A stretch of DNA of 64,000 nt from Halicephalobus mephisto (taxonomy: Eukaryota > Nematoda > Chromadorea > Rhabditida > Panagrolaimidae): the NCBI GenBank assembly GCA_009193035.1, contig SWDT01000122.1:186001-250000 (forward strand), read 5' to 3'. The notes below the pieces were generated by a model. The model worked only from the letters and a program-made list of their open reading frames with translations, made no database searches and was not told where the DNA came from. A program made the translations under genes and the position numbers. Of the stretch, positions 34,086 through 46,700 are shown piece by piece; the first letter of the stretch is position 1; each line of letters starts with the position of its first letter.

Positions 34086-36180
34086 TAGAATCAGCTTAAA
34101 TTTCACATTTTTTTATCGGCTGATGTGCAAGCCAAAGGACAATGAAAAAAATTTGCCAAACAGCACGGATCTAATTTTCCCTTAGAGTGGCGAACGTGAA
34201 ATGTTACAGAAAGTTTGTTACACTTGAGATTTCGTTACAAGAACCCGAAATAATATTGTTTTGAAGATGATAATGATTTATTATTGCAACTTTTCCAATT
34301 TCCCAGTACATCAAAAACTGTCAAAGCAACATGGTGTAAACTGCAGTCCCGACATTCTCAATCTATGAAGTGCCTAAAGAAAAGTCCAAATTTGAAACCA
34401 CCTTAATTCAGCGAATAACGCGTGAAGGTTTATAATTTTCTATATTTTCATGTATACTAAATTTAGTACTTTATTGTAAATAAGTAAACATGAATTTAAA
34501 AATGTTTAAAAAGATAATTAAAAGTTCAAATATTTTTGTTGTAATGAAAGTTGGTTTTTAACTTTTGGCGTTGTGTTCCAAGGTCGATTTAGTTCGTTTT
34601 TGACAGAAGAAAAGTGTTCTCTTTCACGTTTCCGATTTATCTCTAATTTTACAGTACTTTTCGATGATGAAAAAAATCCAAAAGTTAAAAAACAATAATA
34701 AAAAATAATTGTTAAATTTCATTGTTTTTTTGGAAAATTACACCGATTTAAAATTTGACTTTTTTGAGGAACAGTTTGGACGAAATAAGTTGTATAATAA
34801 TTAATTTTTAAAACGATTATGTGGATTGATTAAATATGAGTCAAAGATTATTCTTCCAAAACTTACACCAAATGTAATCAAATTTCCACCCATACCCCAC
34901 ACGGTCTCAAAAATGACAACCTTTCATGATTTATCAGACTTTTTCATCCATCATCACTTCTCGTTTTTCGAGATCACTTGAACTTTTTCCATTTTTAGAT
35001 TATCCTAGTTTTTATTTTGACGAAAAGTACAAATTTAACCTATTTTTTCGTTGAAAGACCACCTTTGGAATTTTTTTATTGTAAAAATTCCTTTATATTT
35101 TTAAATTTTTCATGTGTTTTGCACATCTCCGATTGCAAGAAACATTTTTATCCGAAAAATAAAAACAAAACGGTTTACAGTTTTTGTAAAAGGTTATTTG
35201 CGCGACATTTTGGCGCCAAATTCAAATCCTAAATATTTTTTATCTTGACTAAAAATAAGGAGACCCGGTAGGACAATTAATCAGACTTGTCGGACAAGAG
35301 CAATGATCTTGAAAAAAGATTGGTGAACATTTTTCACTTTAGTTGACGAGATCAAATAGAAATCCCGGCCTCCCCTCGAAGAAATTGGTCCGTAATCAAT
35401 CCAGCAAGTTAGTTCCGATATCTCGGATAATCGATAGAACTACAGCATGGCTAAGGAGTGGATTTGGGAATTGTGGTCTTAGGGATAATAGGATTCCAGA
35501 TCCAAGTCATGTATTTTTGAAGTTTTTCAATTAAAATATTATCTATAATACAGTATACTTAACCGAATGACTTTTTTCAAAGTTGGTTGTAAAGTTTTAA
35601 AAAATGAAAAGAAGTATAAAATGATACTGCCTTTTCACCGAAAAACTATATCACACTATCTTCTACTAATTGCACTTTTTTTAAATTTTCCGACGAACTT
35701 TGTAAAATCTCGAATTTTTTAAATAATATTATTTTATATTAAATGTTTAAAATTCCGCTTTTTTGTATTGGAATTTTTATTTTTAATCGTTATTCCTTAT
35801 TTTTGTTAAATTAGAATATTTTACTTAATATAATTTTCGTATTATTCGTGATGGGATTCTATAATTTTATTATTTTTTAATTATAAACACCAAATTTGAA
35901 TTTTTTAAAATTGATATTTTCTATTCAAGAACACCGAAGAATTTTATTTTTTCGTTTTTGTTAAATTTCTGTTAAAATTAAACCACTTTTTAAATTTTTA
36001 TATAGATATTTACTGTAGTCTATGCTTATCCTAAAGATAAAAGCTATCGAAAAAGTACATTTTTAATCAAAATTGGGGCGAGATAAAGAATTCCTTTTGA
36101 AAGATTGCGAGCGGATAATGGTCTTTATTTTTGAAAGTAATATGAAGATTAAGATTTACTTGTAATTCATAAAATAAGAA
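34086..36180. other. Intergenic DNA with several GC-richer patches
   Basis: Patches near 34100-34400, 34860-35000 and 35330-35530 are more complex than the AT background but show no acceptable gene models. Short open frames there (for example 35017-35232) lack domains and splice context. Confidence 0.4.
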
Positions 36181-36189
36181 AGTTAAAGA

Positions 36190-36905
36190 TAATTGCGCTC
36201 AGTGATATCATATATGGTTGTAAATGATTGTAATCGTGCATATAATATGTGATTATGGAAGATTATAGTTAATAATATTGCACGATTATGTACGATTGAT
36301 TCTAATGATATTATGTGGCTATATGACTGTATCTAGTGACGGTCTGTGTGATTGTGAATGATTATAGTTGTAGATATTATATGCAATTATAATAACTGTG
36401 TATAGTAGTACTATATGCAACTATGGATGACTGTAATTCTTGATATCATATGTACTTATGGATAATTGTGTTTTGTCCATGTTATACGCAGATAAAATGA
36501 TTGCGTTTGTTGATACTATATGTGATTAGTATCATTATATATAGTAATCCAATAAGTGATTACATATGATTGTACTTAAGATCATATGATTATGAGTCGC
36601 AGTGTTTTGTTCACGTTATACGCAGGTAAAATGATTGCGTTTGCTGATACTATATGTGACTAGTATCATTATATATAGTAATCCTATAAGTGATTACATA
36701 TGATTGTACTTAAGATCATATATGATTATAAGTCGCAGTGTTTTGTTCACGTTATATGCAGGTGAAAGGATTGTAGTTATTGACACTATATCTAATTAAA
36801 GATGATAGTAGTTCTTTATATCATATATGATTATATGTAATGATATTATATGCTGATAGATGGTTGTAGTTGTTGATATTATATGTGATTATTGGTGATT
36901 GTAGT
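36190..36905. repeat. ATATGATTATAAGTC-type repeats including a 143-bp tandem duplication
   Basis: The block from about 36463, containing GTGTTTTGTCCATGTTATAC and ATATAGTAATCCAATAAGTG, is repeated from about 36600 with few changes and partly again from about 36740. Shorter GATTGTAGTTGTTGATATTA units surround it. Confidence 0.75.
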
Positions 36906-39900
36906 TGTCTATTGGATGGTTCATCCTTTCCAGGATCTATGCAAGACATAAAACAAGATCGCTTTCGTCAGCAAAAAGGACGGCAATTCCGTTTTGTGGC
37001 ATTTGCATCTGTAAGAGCACAGAGACTGCGAGAATTAAAAACATCGTCTGGAAAGTCTTTCGTAATAACTATTGATCAAATTTCAACTAGATAAATTAAA
37101 ATTTAGTTTGTTTTTCATATTCCTAAATTTCAACCGGATCTATTTTTACGTGGATTTTAAAAGATCTACTTTTTCATCGATCAAGTTGATCTCGTGTTTC
37201 TTTTTCTATGAGTCATTTATTTTTATCTTTTATATTATTTTCGGATTAATGGATATGTTGATTGTTTTCAAAGCATTTAATATTTTATTAATTTTTGTGT
37301 GTTTAGTAGTAATTATGTAAGATTTGAGGAAGAGATAATAAGTGAAAGATTTATCTAGGATCTATGGCACGGGATTAAATTTCAAAGGAACCCGCTCTCA
37401 GCGCGATTCGAGAACAAGCAAGATGTTTTCTTTTCCCCAAGGCCGACGATCAGATTAAAAAGCAGATTTTTGTCGTTCCACATTTGTTCTCCTGTTTTTT
37501 CGACAAACTTGTCGTTGAAATGAAACTTTCTAATCCGGATTTTGTTTCGGATTTATCGGCGTGGCGATCAAGCCTTGTGATAACAGATTTTAATTTTCCT
37601 TGGGGTTTTAAAATGGATTTTATATTTTTTAAATTTTTTGAATATCAAGATTACATTTGTCTTTTGGGGTTTTATTGTTGTTTGTTTACCGTTTCCTTTG
37701 GCATTTTCAAAACCTGTCTTTGTTTTGAGACTTTCTTCATCAGGAACCGATTTTCGAAAAAACCACTAACTGCAAATTGTGGATTGACGAGTTTATGGGG
37801 CCATTAAGTGTCCTGTTCGCTTTCTACCGTCTGACGTCTTTGAAAACGAAAAATCTCTTAAATTTAGGTACCTAAAGTCGTTCTACCTAAACTTAAAACA
37901 ATTTTAAAAATTAAACTTTTTTAAATTTACCTAAATTCAGATAGAAAAACTAAATAAAAATATTTTAATTTTTTTAAAATAAATTTAGTCATAAATTTTA
38001 AAAAATATTTAAAAAATATAAAATTTTAAAAATAACTTTTATTCGAAAAATACGTGTTTTTTTATTTTAATTTAAATTTAATTTCTGCGAGTAATTTTTT
38101 GTTTATTATAATTTATATTATATTTAAAAAATCGTTTTTTAAAGTCTAAAAATTCTATTATTACATAACGGATTTGGAAAATTCCTTTTTTTAAACTTTG
38201 ATACATTTGCAACTTTGTTTATGATAAAAAAACATTGTAAAATTAAACATAAATTCCTTCGAAACATAAAGGAACACTTTTCGTTCTTCAGAAATTAATC
38301 AAATAAGCTTTGGAATACGAGGCCAAAACTTGAAAGTTGTCTTTACAACATGAGGGAAAAGTTCTTAGTGTTGAGTTTTTGAAATCAAAATACATCTAAT
38401 TTCGTGATTTTTGAAATAAAGCGAAAGGATAGATTTGATTGTATGTAATGAAAAAAGAATTACGAAAATTTGCCGAGTATTCGCAGAATTAGAGCGATTT
38501 AAAAAAATGCGTTTTTGAGGTACCGTGCAGTAGAGTATCTTTAATCAACTGTAGAATTTCGAAATTAAAGTTAACTGTAAATTTTTTTCTGAAATATGTT
38601 GTGCCAGGTCATATACTCAACTGCTGACATGAAAGTAACTAATCCCGAAGTTGGATATAAACTTCATTGATGCATTTCCAAACCGTTTAGTTTTTTCCGT
38701 CATCAGTTTTCCAAAAACGTGTCTAACTCATTTTCTCCGAATTTCATTATCCATAAAAACCTCGATATAGCAGCTGCGTCGATGAATTCGTCATTTTCCC
38801 TCATTGACCTTATATCCAACTACCTCAAATCAGGGTAATATAATCGCGGAAGTTTTTTTTCAGAAGCTATACTTAAACTTCTCATCTTTCTACTAGAGAG
38901 ATTGTTTTCAAAGCCGTGTCAGCTTAAATTTAATAGGATTACCAGCTTCCTACTCGAGTTCATGTAAGACCTTTGACATCACAACTTTGGGTTGTGGATG
39001 AATTTTGCAGCTTGTCGATCAGGATTAACTGTCTTTCCGAAAGTTTTGTAAAGTAGAAAAGAAACAGTAGTTTGTCCGTTTTGTCGTCTTTTCGGCTTTT
39101 GCCACCACCGAGATTCCCTCCTTGCAAAAATTTTCAATTCACAAATGTTTGTATCTTTCGATTTTTGTTTTACTTTTCTTTCGGGATATTATCCTAATGA
39201 ATGTAACCACCCACGATAGGAGGTAAAAAGTAGGGTAGTTACAGTAATTGCTACATCACAATCATCTCAGTTACTACCAATATCGAAAATTTAATTGATG
39301 TTAATTATTTTGACTTTTATAAAAATAAATAAGATTAATTTACTTTTATCATTTTCCTCCAAAAAAATACTGTAACTAACAAGTCTTTAAATAAAGTAAT
39401 TTAAAAAATTAACAACTTTTTAATCATATTTAAAAAAAACCAATCATATTTAAAAAGATAAAAATTAAAAAATTTTCGAAAAGCATTTTTAAAACCAAAA
39501 ATTATCCCAAAAGCTCTTTATTTTTAATGTACATAATGATCTGGTTCATTTTACTTATGAACTTTCAGTAATCCTATGAGTATATAGAGGAGTACGATAA
39601 CTAATTACAAGGGTGTAACCGTTAGGAAATCTAATTCCACAGACTGGGGGTGTAACCAGAAAATTTTTCATCTGGGAGTAAGTGGTCCCCCATGTGATTT
39701 TTTCCACTTTAAAAACAGCGACTAGTTTTCGAGGAATTTTCTAGATTACGGTCTTTTTGTAAAATTACAGTATATCCTAGAAGATTCTGGAATATTTCAA
39801 AATGTAATAAATACTTGGAATTTTCGAAATTACACAAGTTTAAAATTTTTGAATTTCCAGTTATAATTAAATTTTGAAATTTAGTTTTAAAATAATATTT

Positions 39901-40500
39901 TTAAAGTTTTATAAAAATAAAACTGTTTTTATAATAGTATGATTGCTTATTTAAAAAAATAAAAATCATTCATAATTTTGAAAGTTTTTCGAACTTAATT
40001 GAAACTACCTGAATTTTATTTTTTAAATTTACTAAAATTATAAATAATCTGAATAAAAATAATTAATAATCACATATCTGACATATTCAACTTTAAAGTC
40101 TTTAAAAATAATACAGTAAGCATTACTGTAGATGGAGAAGAATAATTTAAAATTGTAACCACTTTAAGAATTTAGATTTGTTATTTATTATGAATATTGT
40201 TCGTGAAACTTCGGGATTTAATCGTTTTGTTTAAACTTTAATCTTATCTCGTCCAGACGAAAGAACGACTCTTCGACTGTCGAAAGAATCCGGCTCATTG
40301 ATTCTGAGAAAACAAATCTCCAAGCCGATATCTGAATTCACTTGAAAATCCCTCAAACAATTCCAACAATTCGTTCCGTACAAACTTTGTTCGAAAAATT
40401 CAATTATTTTTTTGATTTTTGAATGTTTATTGAATCAACGATTGCCCATTCCAAGCTGTTGATTATCAAGTTTTAATCTGGGTTCAATCTGAAGAATTTC
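36906..40500. other. Gene-poor intergenic DNA
   Basis: No supported gene. GC-richer patches occur at 36930-37070 and 37380-37850. A 12-bp inverted pair AGTTGGATATAA / TTATATCCAACT at about 38650 and 38810 could mark an old element. Open frames of 74-107 codons have no recognisable features. 40230-40400 is probably regulatory for the BMP gene. Confidence 0.4.
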
Positions 40501-40554
40501 ATTAATAAGGTACGTTTAAACAAGATTGTTTTAATTAAAAATAGAAAAAAGTTA

Positions 40555-40780
40555 CTCAACTTTGGTCCCGACACGAATGATAATACAAATGTTTTTGATG
40601 ATGTTGCAGAAGGATTCTGAATATTTTATTTTTCTTATTTTTTGTGTTTTATAAATTTCATACTTTTTTATTTATCTATTAAAATAAAAAATAAGAAAAA
40701 TACTTTATTCAGAATCCTTCTGCAGCATCATCAAAGACATCTATACTATCATTCGTGTCAGGACTAAAATTGAATGACTT
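40555..40780. mobile_element. Near-perfect foldback element (arms about 90 bp)
   Basis: The left arm from GGTCCCGACACGAATGATA through GATGATGTTGCAGAAGGATT to about 40650 is matched in inverse orientation by about 40685-40770, ending CTATCATTCGTGTCAGGAC. The loop is only about 30 bp. It lies inside a likely 5'-UTR intron of the BMP gene (donor AAGGTACGT near 40510, acceptor TTTATAG ending 40842). Confidence 0.8.
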
Positions 40781-40893
40781 TGTTCATTATCGTAATCCAC
40801 GATCTGATAACTGTTGATATAATAACGATTTTGAATTTATAGTTGCTCAATGCTTGCCTATCAAAGTCGTTATTTCCTAATCCTCTGCCTGTG

Positions 40894-43278
40894 ATGGCTT
40901 TCAACGACGATTCTTGTTTCCCCTCGACGTCGGCCTGTGCCGACGAACGAAACTTCTTTTCTGATTCAATTAAGTATTCAAAAATTTCCCCAATCGACGA
41001 CCAGAAAAAACCAATAGTTCAAAACTACAATCAGTCAATTTCCCTCCGGATTAATCCTCAAAAATCTTGGAAAATCGGGTTTCGTTTGCTTCTGATGACT
41101 GTTTTTGTTTTCTTGGCTTCGTGTCCATTTGTTTCTTCACAAAAGTCTCAATTTTCGTTGGAAGATCGAAACATGATGAAGAAGATGATTTTGCAAAAGT
41201 TGGGTCTTGAGGAAATGATGCAAGTCAGAAGGGGTACTTATGAGACTTCCAATCACCATATTCCTCTTTATATTTATGATTTCCTCGAGAGAGCGAAGGA
41301 GGGCGAACTCGAGCTCCTCAGACACTACATGCCAGATAAGGTCATTCATCATTCTAATCCGGAAACCCAAGGCTGGTTTGTTCTTTATAATTTGTCCGCC
41401 ACTGGCAGAAAACCCGAAAACGAATTAATCGTCAAAGCCGATCTGAGACTCAGACTCGGGAAAGGAATCCCATCGGCAGAAGAATACAGAAGACAAGCAA
41501 TCATTGAAGACGACGAAGAAGACGAACCTGCTCTTGTTACAACTTCATGGGAAAAATACAACGTCTACGAAGTCGATCCAGAACTCCGAGAAGTTCACAG
41601 ACTGCTGGACACGAGATTTATCCCAGAGGACAGCCTCAGAAGAGGAGACAGATGGGTCGACTTCGACATAACTACGGCCTTGACGGGAAGCAGAAGAGGA
41701 AACGAAAGAGAACTGGTAAGTTTTAATTACGATAATAACACTACATCATCTGCAGTTAAAAATAAGTAATAGTAACTCTAGAAAATCAAATGCGAGTTAC
41801 TACACACAAAAAAGATCTATGTTATACAATATATCGATACATTATACTTTATGCACTTCAATGGTACATTTCTTCTAGTGTGTCGGATATATTACATCCT
41901 ATGTATTGGATGCATTATTTGTAATACATAAGATGCGTTGAATACGATGCATTTCTTCTAGTGTGTTGGATATATTACATCCTACGTATTGGATGCATTA
42001 TTTTTAATACATAAGATGTGTTGAATACGATGCATTTCTTCTAGTGTATCGGATATATTGCATCCTATGTATTGAATGCATTGTTTGTAATACATAAGAT
42101 GTGTTGAATACGATGCATTTCTTCTAGTGTTGGATATATTATATCCTACGTATTGAATGCATTATTTGTAATACATAAGATGCGTTGAATACCATGCACC
42201 AAATAATATATTATATTTAGTATATCTATATATATTGAGTATGATATACTAATACATCAAGCTCAATTTATGTACAGTATATTGAAACTTTTTTGTGCGT
42301 ATAATACACAGCAACTCCAAACATAGACTTCCTTACTTTAGTTTTTAACAAATTATTTGTTCCTCATTTTCATTGTTAGGTTGACTAGTAGCTAAAATAT
42401 GGTAATATAAGGAATTAGAAAATTATTTCCAATTTACATGAAACTTTTTAGGTTGAGCTCTACATTGAAAGGATGCCCGCAGATCGCAGTCCAATGGTAA
42501 TTGATCTCCGAGATTCTGCTGCTCTTATTGTCCAGCTCGAGACTCCTTTTGCCGGAGGTAACGGTCGTCCCCGGAGGAAGCGAGATGCCAAAAAGAAGAA
42601 GGGCAAGAGAAGGAAACAACATCACTCCATGCCCGAGGCTAAGGACCTCTGCAGATTAGAAAGTCTTTGGATCGATTTCAAGGATCTAGACTGGCATGAG
42701 TGGATCATCTCTCCTAGTAAGTTTTCTTAAGATTTGGAAAATATATAAAATCGTTCGATTTGGGTCCTGACGCGAAAGATGCTTGATTTAGTTATGTAAG
42801 ACTTTTTTTATAAATTTTTGAATTATTTTTAAAAATTTCTCGTATTTATAAAATAGAGAATGACGTCAGCTTTAGTTTGAAAAATATTTCCAAAAAATAT
42901 TAAATTTCAACAAAGGTATTTTGCTTGAAAAATAAGTGAAATTGTTGTTCGTGCCAGGATCAAAGTTAAACAACTTTGTTTTTAACTAATTTTATAAATC
43001 TCCTCTATCAGTTACAATGTGAGTAATTTTTAGCTGGGTACCAGGCATTCCAATGCCGCGGGAAATGTACGGACATGCCTCCGTCTGCCCGTCAAAACTA
43101 CACAAATCACGCTGTGATGCAATCTTTGATCCATTCTCTGAACTCTTCGGCGGTTCCTCCGCCATGTTGTGTCCCGACAGAAATGAGTTCTCTTTCGATC
43201 TTGTTCAAGGACTCCAGAAACATTACTGTAGTCCACAATTATCCTCAAATGATTGTCGGTGCTTGCGGATGTCACTGA
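40894..43278 (+). CDS. BMP/TGF-beta family ligand (tig-2 or dbl-1 like)
   Basis: Exons 40894-41715, 42452-42716 and 43034-43278 join in frame to 443 residues. A TGF-beta propeptide (about 90-314) is followed by a furin site, RRKR (315-318). The mature ligand of 125 residues has a basic start and the full seven-cysteine knot: LCRLESLWIDFKDLDWHEW, GYQAFQCRGKC, NYTNHAVMQSL, VPPPCCVPTEM and a final CGCH. This is a dimeric secreted morphogen acting on Ser/Thr kinase receptors and Smads. In nematodes such ligands control body size, axon guidance or immunity. The CGCH ending resembles vertebrate BMP7/8 and suggests tig-2 over dbl-1, but this is uncertain. The hydrophobic secretion segment sits at residues 61-80, after a polar 60-residue extension. 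Met68 would give a more ordinary signal peptide, so the start is uncertain. Confidence 0.85.
41815..42295. repeat. 82-bp tandem array in BMP gene intron 1
   Basis: About four copies beginning CATTTCTTCTAGTGTGT, with GGATATATTACATCCTA and ATTTGTAATACATAAGATG, at about 41870, 41950, 42033 and 42115. The flanks are of the CGATACATT family. Confidence 0.8.
42755..42970. mobile_element. TIR element in BMP gene intron 2
   Basis: The ends GGGTCCTGACGCGAAAGATG and ATTGTTGTTCGTGCCAGGATC are imperfect inverted copies about 200 bp apart. The element fills most of the intron and belongs to the GTCC[CT]GACACGAA family. Confidence 0.6.
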
Positions 43279-43603
43279 CCTTGATGACATTATCGAAGTG
43301 ATTTTAAATAATCGCTGGAGTTGATCGTCGAAATCAAACGGTAAAAATTAAAAAATACTTAAGTGAAGGAACATTCGTTTCAGAACTCCAAATTCGTTCG
43401 AATCTGATTTGAATACTCGAAACCGACGAATCACGAAAGAAAAACGAGATTATTTGTCATTCCTTAGTTGTTTTATTTTTTAGAATTCTATTAGAAGTTA
43501 TTTCTCCGGTATCGTTTTCCGTAATAATTCTCTGGTTCTACAAGATCTCATCCATCTCCGGTTCAACTTCCAAATCCCGGAGATTAGTCTTATGAATTCT
43601 GCT

Positions 43604-44553
43604 TTATTTTTTAGTTTTAATTTTTAGTTTGCTATTCATTCTCGGAAGTACAATTTCCTTACAGCTTCCCTTATTTGGTGTCCAATGGGACAGATTTAAG
43701 AATAAATTTTGGTGGAATAATTTCACACGCCATAAATTATTACTCATTGATGATTTTTGTTTTTGGAGAAATTTATAAAAATGATTTATTAGTTGTTGTT
43801 GAAGTTGGGTCAAAGAGGGTTCAGGGTCGGGGTTAAATGAAGAAATTAGGTTGGTTAATAGTGGATCTGACACGAAAAACAAATACATTGCCTCTGATAA
43901 TGTTTTTGATGGTTTCTGGATTATTTTAAAATTGTTTGTATTTGTTAGACAGAGGACAATGTCGGATTCAGTTTGGGAAAGAATTTGTCAGAAACTATTA
44001 ACATAGGTTTTCTGGAATGATACTTAATTGAATGGAATCAACACATAAGAGTTCCTGATCATAGTTTTCACATTATTTGAGTCTTATTGAGTGCAATAGA
44101 TGGCAGGATTGTATTCCAATAGAAGATTTATTTTAACTAAATGTAATCAACGTACTAATACCTTTTTAACTGGAAACAAACGTCGTCTAAACACGTTGAT
44201 TATATTTAATTAGAATCAATCTTCTGTTGGAATACAATTCTATCATCGATTGTACTCAATAAGACTCAAATAATGTGAAAACTATGATCAGGAACTCTTA
44301 TGCGTTGATTCCATTCAGTTAGACTCGGTTTCAGAAAATCTGTGAAATTCCAACTGAGTTATCTCATCTAAAACTAAATGAAGTTGTCATTTGTGCTAGG
44401 ATAAAGGCTGAGTAACCAAAGTCCTGTTAAAATGACTCATGACTTTAATCAGTTTTTTTTACTTATTATTATAGTTTGACTCATTTCCATCCAACCGGAA
44501 ATACTATTCCCAGCTCTAAAACCGACATCAAAGACTTTTTTATCAAAAAACAT
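43604..44553 (-). CDS. Candidate two-exon gene of 117 residues, doubtful
   Basis: Exon 1 (44553-44463) encodes 30 residues, starting MFFDKKVFDVGFRAG. Exon 2 (43866-43604) encodes a further 86 residues, including DPEPSLTQLQQQLINHFYKF and HWTPNKGSCKEIVLP, ending at TAA. The phases match through a GTAAAA donor and a GTGTCAG acceptor, and the acceptor lies in the end of a TIR element. Amino-acid composition is protein-like, but no domain or signal peptide is recognised. It could be chance, or an exon captured from repeat-derived splice sites. Confidence 0.22.
43862..44410. mobile_element. TIR element interrupted by a long foldback insertion
   Basis: The outer ends GGATCTGACACGAAAAACAA (43863) and GTCATTTGTGCTAGGATAAA (to about 44406) belong to the same family as those at 40.5 and 42.8 kb. 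The foldback at 44025-44335 sits between them. Confidence 0.55.
44025..44335. mobile_element. Foldback element, about 140-bp inverted arms
   Basis: The left arm starts TTGAATGGAATCAACACATA and contains AGAGTTCCTGATCATAGTTT and TGTATTCCAATAGAAGATT. The right arm is its reverse complement with only a few mismatches. The loop is small and lies near 44175. A transcript across it would form a long, nearly perfect hairpin. Confidence 0.85.
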
Positions 44554-44599
44554 TTCAAAGAACAGAAAGCTTGTTTGAATTTATCGCTGACCAACCACC

Positions 44600-44911
44600 C
44601 ACGGATTGTTTATCGATAAAAATAAACTTAATTGACCGAATATCGGGAGTCAAACCTTTGAATCTATACATCATCCACCTCCGCTAATTACCGACTAAAA
44701 TCATCTCTTGGTATTAACGTCATAGGTCAGAAATCTGTTTGTCTGATGATAGAAAAAAAGAGCAACATTGGATCATTAAACTGTTATCAACTTTTCCGGC
44801 TTCCTCTGATAATTGTGGGGAGTGTCTTTTTAGAATAATATTAGCGGAAATAAAAGCCTTAAAAGGGGTGATTTGACGAAAGATTTTGATTGTTCCTCTA
44901 TCGACCCGAAA
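44600..44911 (+). promoter_or_regulatory. Lysozyme promoter with GATA sites and TATA-like box
   Basis: TTATCA lies at 44784-44789, TGATAA at 44807-44812, and an AAATAAAAG TATA-like element at 44848-44856, about 55 bp before the ATG. Intestinal genes of nematodes use TGATAA sites bound by ELT-2, which suits a digestive or immune lysozyme. Confidence 0.5.
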
Positions 44912-46322
44912 ATGAATAAACTTCTAAGTTTCTTCTGTCTCATTGCAGTTCTTGGAGTCTGCAGCTCCGTTGTGCTTCCGAAGAAGTCTGCTCCAGTCGC
45001 TGTGCAAGGATTCAGAAAACTCCGAAACGCTTTGGTAAGTGTACTTGGGTATATGGTAGTGTTGATGTTGAAATTTGCACTTTCAGGACAAGGTTCAAAC
45101 GGCTAAGAAAAACAAACTCCCTGTTCCTGTTGTGCCTCAAAGACAGATCATCTTCCCCGCTCCTAGTCTTCCTCAAACTAAGGCCGGATATAACTTCGCC
45201 ATCGACCTCCAAAACTCTGCTTCTGTCTCCGCTCTTCAGTGCATCTATAACCAAGGATACGATACTATCTTCGCCCAGATCTACAGTCCTGTCAATGGAG
45301 GTTCTGTCAACAGGGCTGGTTGTCAGGATGTTATCAATGCTTACACTGCCAACTTAGGAACTGAAGTTTACGTAACTCCAAATCCTACTAGCAGCAAGGC
45401 CGGTTATCAGCAATTCGATGAAGCTTACAATGCTATGACAAACTCTGGTATCAACATCCGTTCAATCTGGCTTCAAGTGAGTTTTATTTCCAACAATTTC
45501 TGACTTGATAAGGTAGCAAGGTCGTAAAAGAGATCAAAAAACAAATATTTTATGTCTTTTGATTCTTGGGTAGTTTGAAAAAAGCAACTTAAAATGTTAA
45601 ATCGTCAAACATGTTCATTAAATTTTTAATTTGACAATGCAAAATTCGAACATTGTTTAGTTTTAAAAAATCATAATATGTTAAGTAGGAACATCTGAAA
45701 TAACATTTTGCAAACATTATCTTGACGCGTTTTTGAAACTTTCTTGTCGAGATTAACAACTATATTATTTAACGTTCATATGCTTCTAAAACATTCCAAA
45801 ATCTTATAAGATATACTGTAATCTCATCCGTAGATGATAATCAAGAAAATTCTAAAGATAATTTTGTTGATTCATGTTTGAAATTGTTTATCAGTCAAAA
45901 AGTTGTTAAAATTAATAGTTTTTAAAATAATTTTTGTTTAGGTAACAGGACCTATCAACTGGCCTAACAGTATCAACAGTAACGTCAACTTTATCCAAAG
46001 CTTCATCCAGAGAGCTCAACAATACGGTGTTACTCCTGGTATTTACACTAACTGGTATGACTGGCAGCAGATCACTGGAGCTTATGTAGGATTCGCCAAC
46101 AGCGCTAGACTTTGGTATTGGCATGCCCTCGGTCAGGGTCCTAATGCTGAAGATGTTGCTGCTTTTGATGACTTCAGAACCTTCGGTGGATGGACTAAAC
46201 CCAATGTCAAGCAGTTTGCTCTGAACGAAGCTCTTTGTGGAGTGACCTTGAACAGAAATGTCTACCCAATAGGAACAAAGTCTGCTAAGCTCTCCAAACC
46301 CACTGTTGGAGGATTTGTATAA
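44912..46322 (+). CDS. GH25 (nematode/Entamoeba-type) lysozyme, lys family
   Basis: Exons 44912-45034, 45087-45476 and 45942-46322 join in frame to 297 residues. The signal peptide is MNKLLSFFCLIAVLGVCSS. A Lys/Pro-rich linker (20-75) precedes the glycosyl hydrolase 25 domain. Landmarks are AGYNFAIDLQNSAS (with the catalytic-site Asp), GYDTIFAQIYSPVNGGSVN, SIWLQVTGPINWPNS, YGVTPGIYTNWYDWQQITG, LWYWHALGQG, FGGWTKPNVKQFA and CGVTLNRNVYP. These match the C. elegans lys-4 to lys-8 type of secreted intestinal enzymes that hydrolyse bacterial peptidoglycan and act in digestion and defence. Length is usual for the family plus a slightly long linker. AATAAA lies at 46372-46377. Two open frames over exon 2 in other registers are shadows. 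Confidence 0.9.
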
Positions 46323-46439
46323 ACTATAAGAATTTACAACTCCAAAAATAATCATTGTTAAAAAACTAATAAATAAAAATCCAATGAAAGTATTCAAGTT
46401 GTTAAATCATAACTTTATAAAAAAGATTTTTTACGGAAT

Positions 46440-46700
46440 TTTCTCAACATAAATTTTCAAAACTTTCTAGAAATATCGAAAATTTAAGGTTTTACATAAT
46501 TATAAAAATTTCCATAAGATTATAATTCTAAAAATTTTATAAAATTATAATTCTAAAAATTTCATAAAATTATAATTCTAAAATTTTCATAAGATTATAA
46601 TTCTAAAAAGTTTCATAAAATTATAATTCTAAAAAGTTTCATAAGATTCTAATTCTAAACATTTTCATAAGATTATGAAATATTCCAAAAACTTTCAAAA
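46440..46700. repeat. About 29-bp minisatellite, about 7 copies
   Basis: Units of AAAATTTCATAAAATTATAA followed by TTCTAAA recur just downstream of the lysozyme gene. Confidence 0.75.
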
